From Bacteroidales bacterium (GTDB taxonomy: Bacteria; Bacteroidota; Bacteroidia; Bacteroidales; Paludibacteraceae), in assembly GCA_012519885.1 (NCBI GenBank), contig JAAYPI010000094.1, forward strand, positions 1 to 43,042: a stretch of 43,042 bases of DNA, in the 5' to 3' direction. Both the position numbers and the translations under genes were made by a program. Shown here in pieces: positions 42,684 through 43,042 of this stretch. Below the pieces are notes generated by a model. That model was given only the letters and a program-made list of their open reading frames with translations, was not told where the DNA came from and made no database searches. Each line of letters opens with the position of its first letter. The stretch's first letter is position 1.

Positions 42684-43042
42684 TCAGTTTACAGTGCGTT
42701 GTAAAATATAATACTGGTAAGGGTCTAAAGATAAGCTTGTTTCGAGTTCTATATTTTCTTGTGTAAAAGCATTTATCCAATCATTTGATTGCAATGTATA
42801 TGGAATGGTATAGGTGCTATTTTCATTTCTCATGTTTACGATGACTAATAGCTTTTCTGACCCCGTTGATTTTGTGAAACATACTACGTTTGTATGTGTA
42901 AAATTCACTAAAGTACCACTTTTAGCCGCAGTTGATTGTGTATATATAGCCATCATATCTTTGTAGGCTTGAAACATTTCAGGGTTTTCGTTCCAATTAA
43001 CAGGCGATTTAGAAAAAAAAGGGAGTTTGGATGCTCTACCTA
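42684..43042 (-). CDS. Alpha-amylase family (GH13) protein, C-terminal part
   Basis: The frame is open to the window edge, so the gene starts beyond it. The visible 118 residues begin GRASKLPFFSKSPVNWNENPEM and continue FQAYKDMMAIYT, the usual end of a GH13 catalytic barrel. A beta-sandwich C domain follows (TNVVCFTKS, KLLVIVNMRNEN, YQYYILQ). The catalytic residues lie outside the window. There is no T9SS sorting domain at the end. The internal ATG before FQAYKD is not the gene start. It probably degrades starch-like glucans; nearby lies the esterase with a glycogen-binding-like domain. Confidence 0.8.
   Translation of the reverse strand, partial: GRASKLPFFSKSPVNWNENPEMFQAYKDMMAIYTQSTAAKSGTLVNFTHTNVVCFTKSTGSEKLLVIVNMRNENSTYTIPYTLQSNDWINAFTQENIELETSLSLDPYQYYILQRTVN

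Overview
The window is AT-rich, densely coded chromosomal DNA from a member of the Bacteroidota, most likely class Bacteroidia. Several lines of evidence agree. There is a type IX secretion system (T9SS) regulator (PorX), a PorP/SprF-like protein and a giant secreted protein with a gliding-motility/CHU_C-type C-terminus. SecA is about 1,100 residues and carries lineage-type insertions. Promoters repeatedly match the Bacteroidota -7 element TAnnTTTG, most often TATCTTTG, TATTTTTG or TACTTTTG, and purine-rich Shine-Dalgarno sites are scarce. I cannot resolve the genus from sequence alone.

Layout. Positions 1-78 are the tail of a formate/nitrite transporter, followed by tRNA-Leu(CAA) on the minus strand. 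From 423 to about 13,000 lie housekeeping and envelope genes: manC-lptB, a SPOR protein with folE, ispD, recG, ndk with an M23/LysM peptidase, secA-lgt-DUF4834, and the converging dgkA-comF-birA operon. Positions 14,111-20,039 form a small glycan/envelope cluster. Two FemAB-like acyltransferases on the plus strand converge on a translationally coupled minus-strand operon encoding a flippase, a GT4 glycosyltransferase and an asparagine-synthase-like protein without the glutaminase cysteine. Next come metG, the ribosomal operon rplM-rpsI-rpsB-tsf with a structured RNA candidate ahead of rpsB, and purD-DUF6427-yqaA with rsmA. From 29,071 a plus-strand run encodes GtrA, an LPG-synthase-like membrane protein, PorX, an LD-carboxypeptidase and a CPBP protease.

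The last part (33,945-43,042) is the most accessory-looking. A porP-like gene and a 1,471-residue T9SS type B adhesin are bracketed on both sides by copies of the same CACAGAG/CTTCGTG interspersed repeat. A second palindromic element and a heptamer tandem array are also present. An esterase lipoprotein, an OmpA-family lipoprotein and the C-terminus of a GH13 amylase close the window.

Many of these genes serve the cell surface: sugar nucleotides, LPS export, lipoprotein maturation, Sec and T9SS export, peptidoglycan remodelling and glycan assembly. The best candidates for something undescribed are the glycan/FemAB/asparagine-synthase module, the rpsB leader RNA, the acidic insertion in the adhesin, the repeat-bracketed T9SS cargo pair, and a biotin ligase whose biotinyl-AMP loop lacks its usual arginines. 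No phage, insertion-sequence transposase or CRISPR array is visible.
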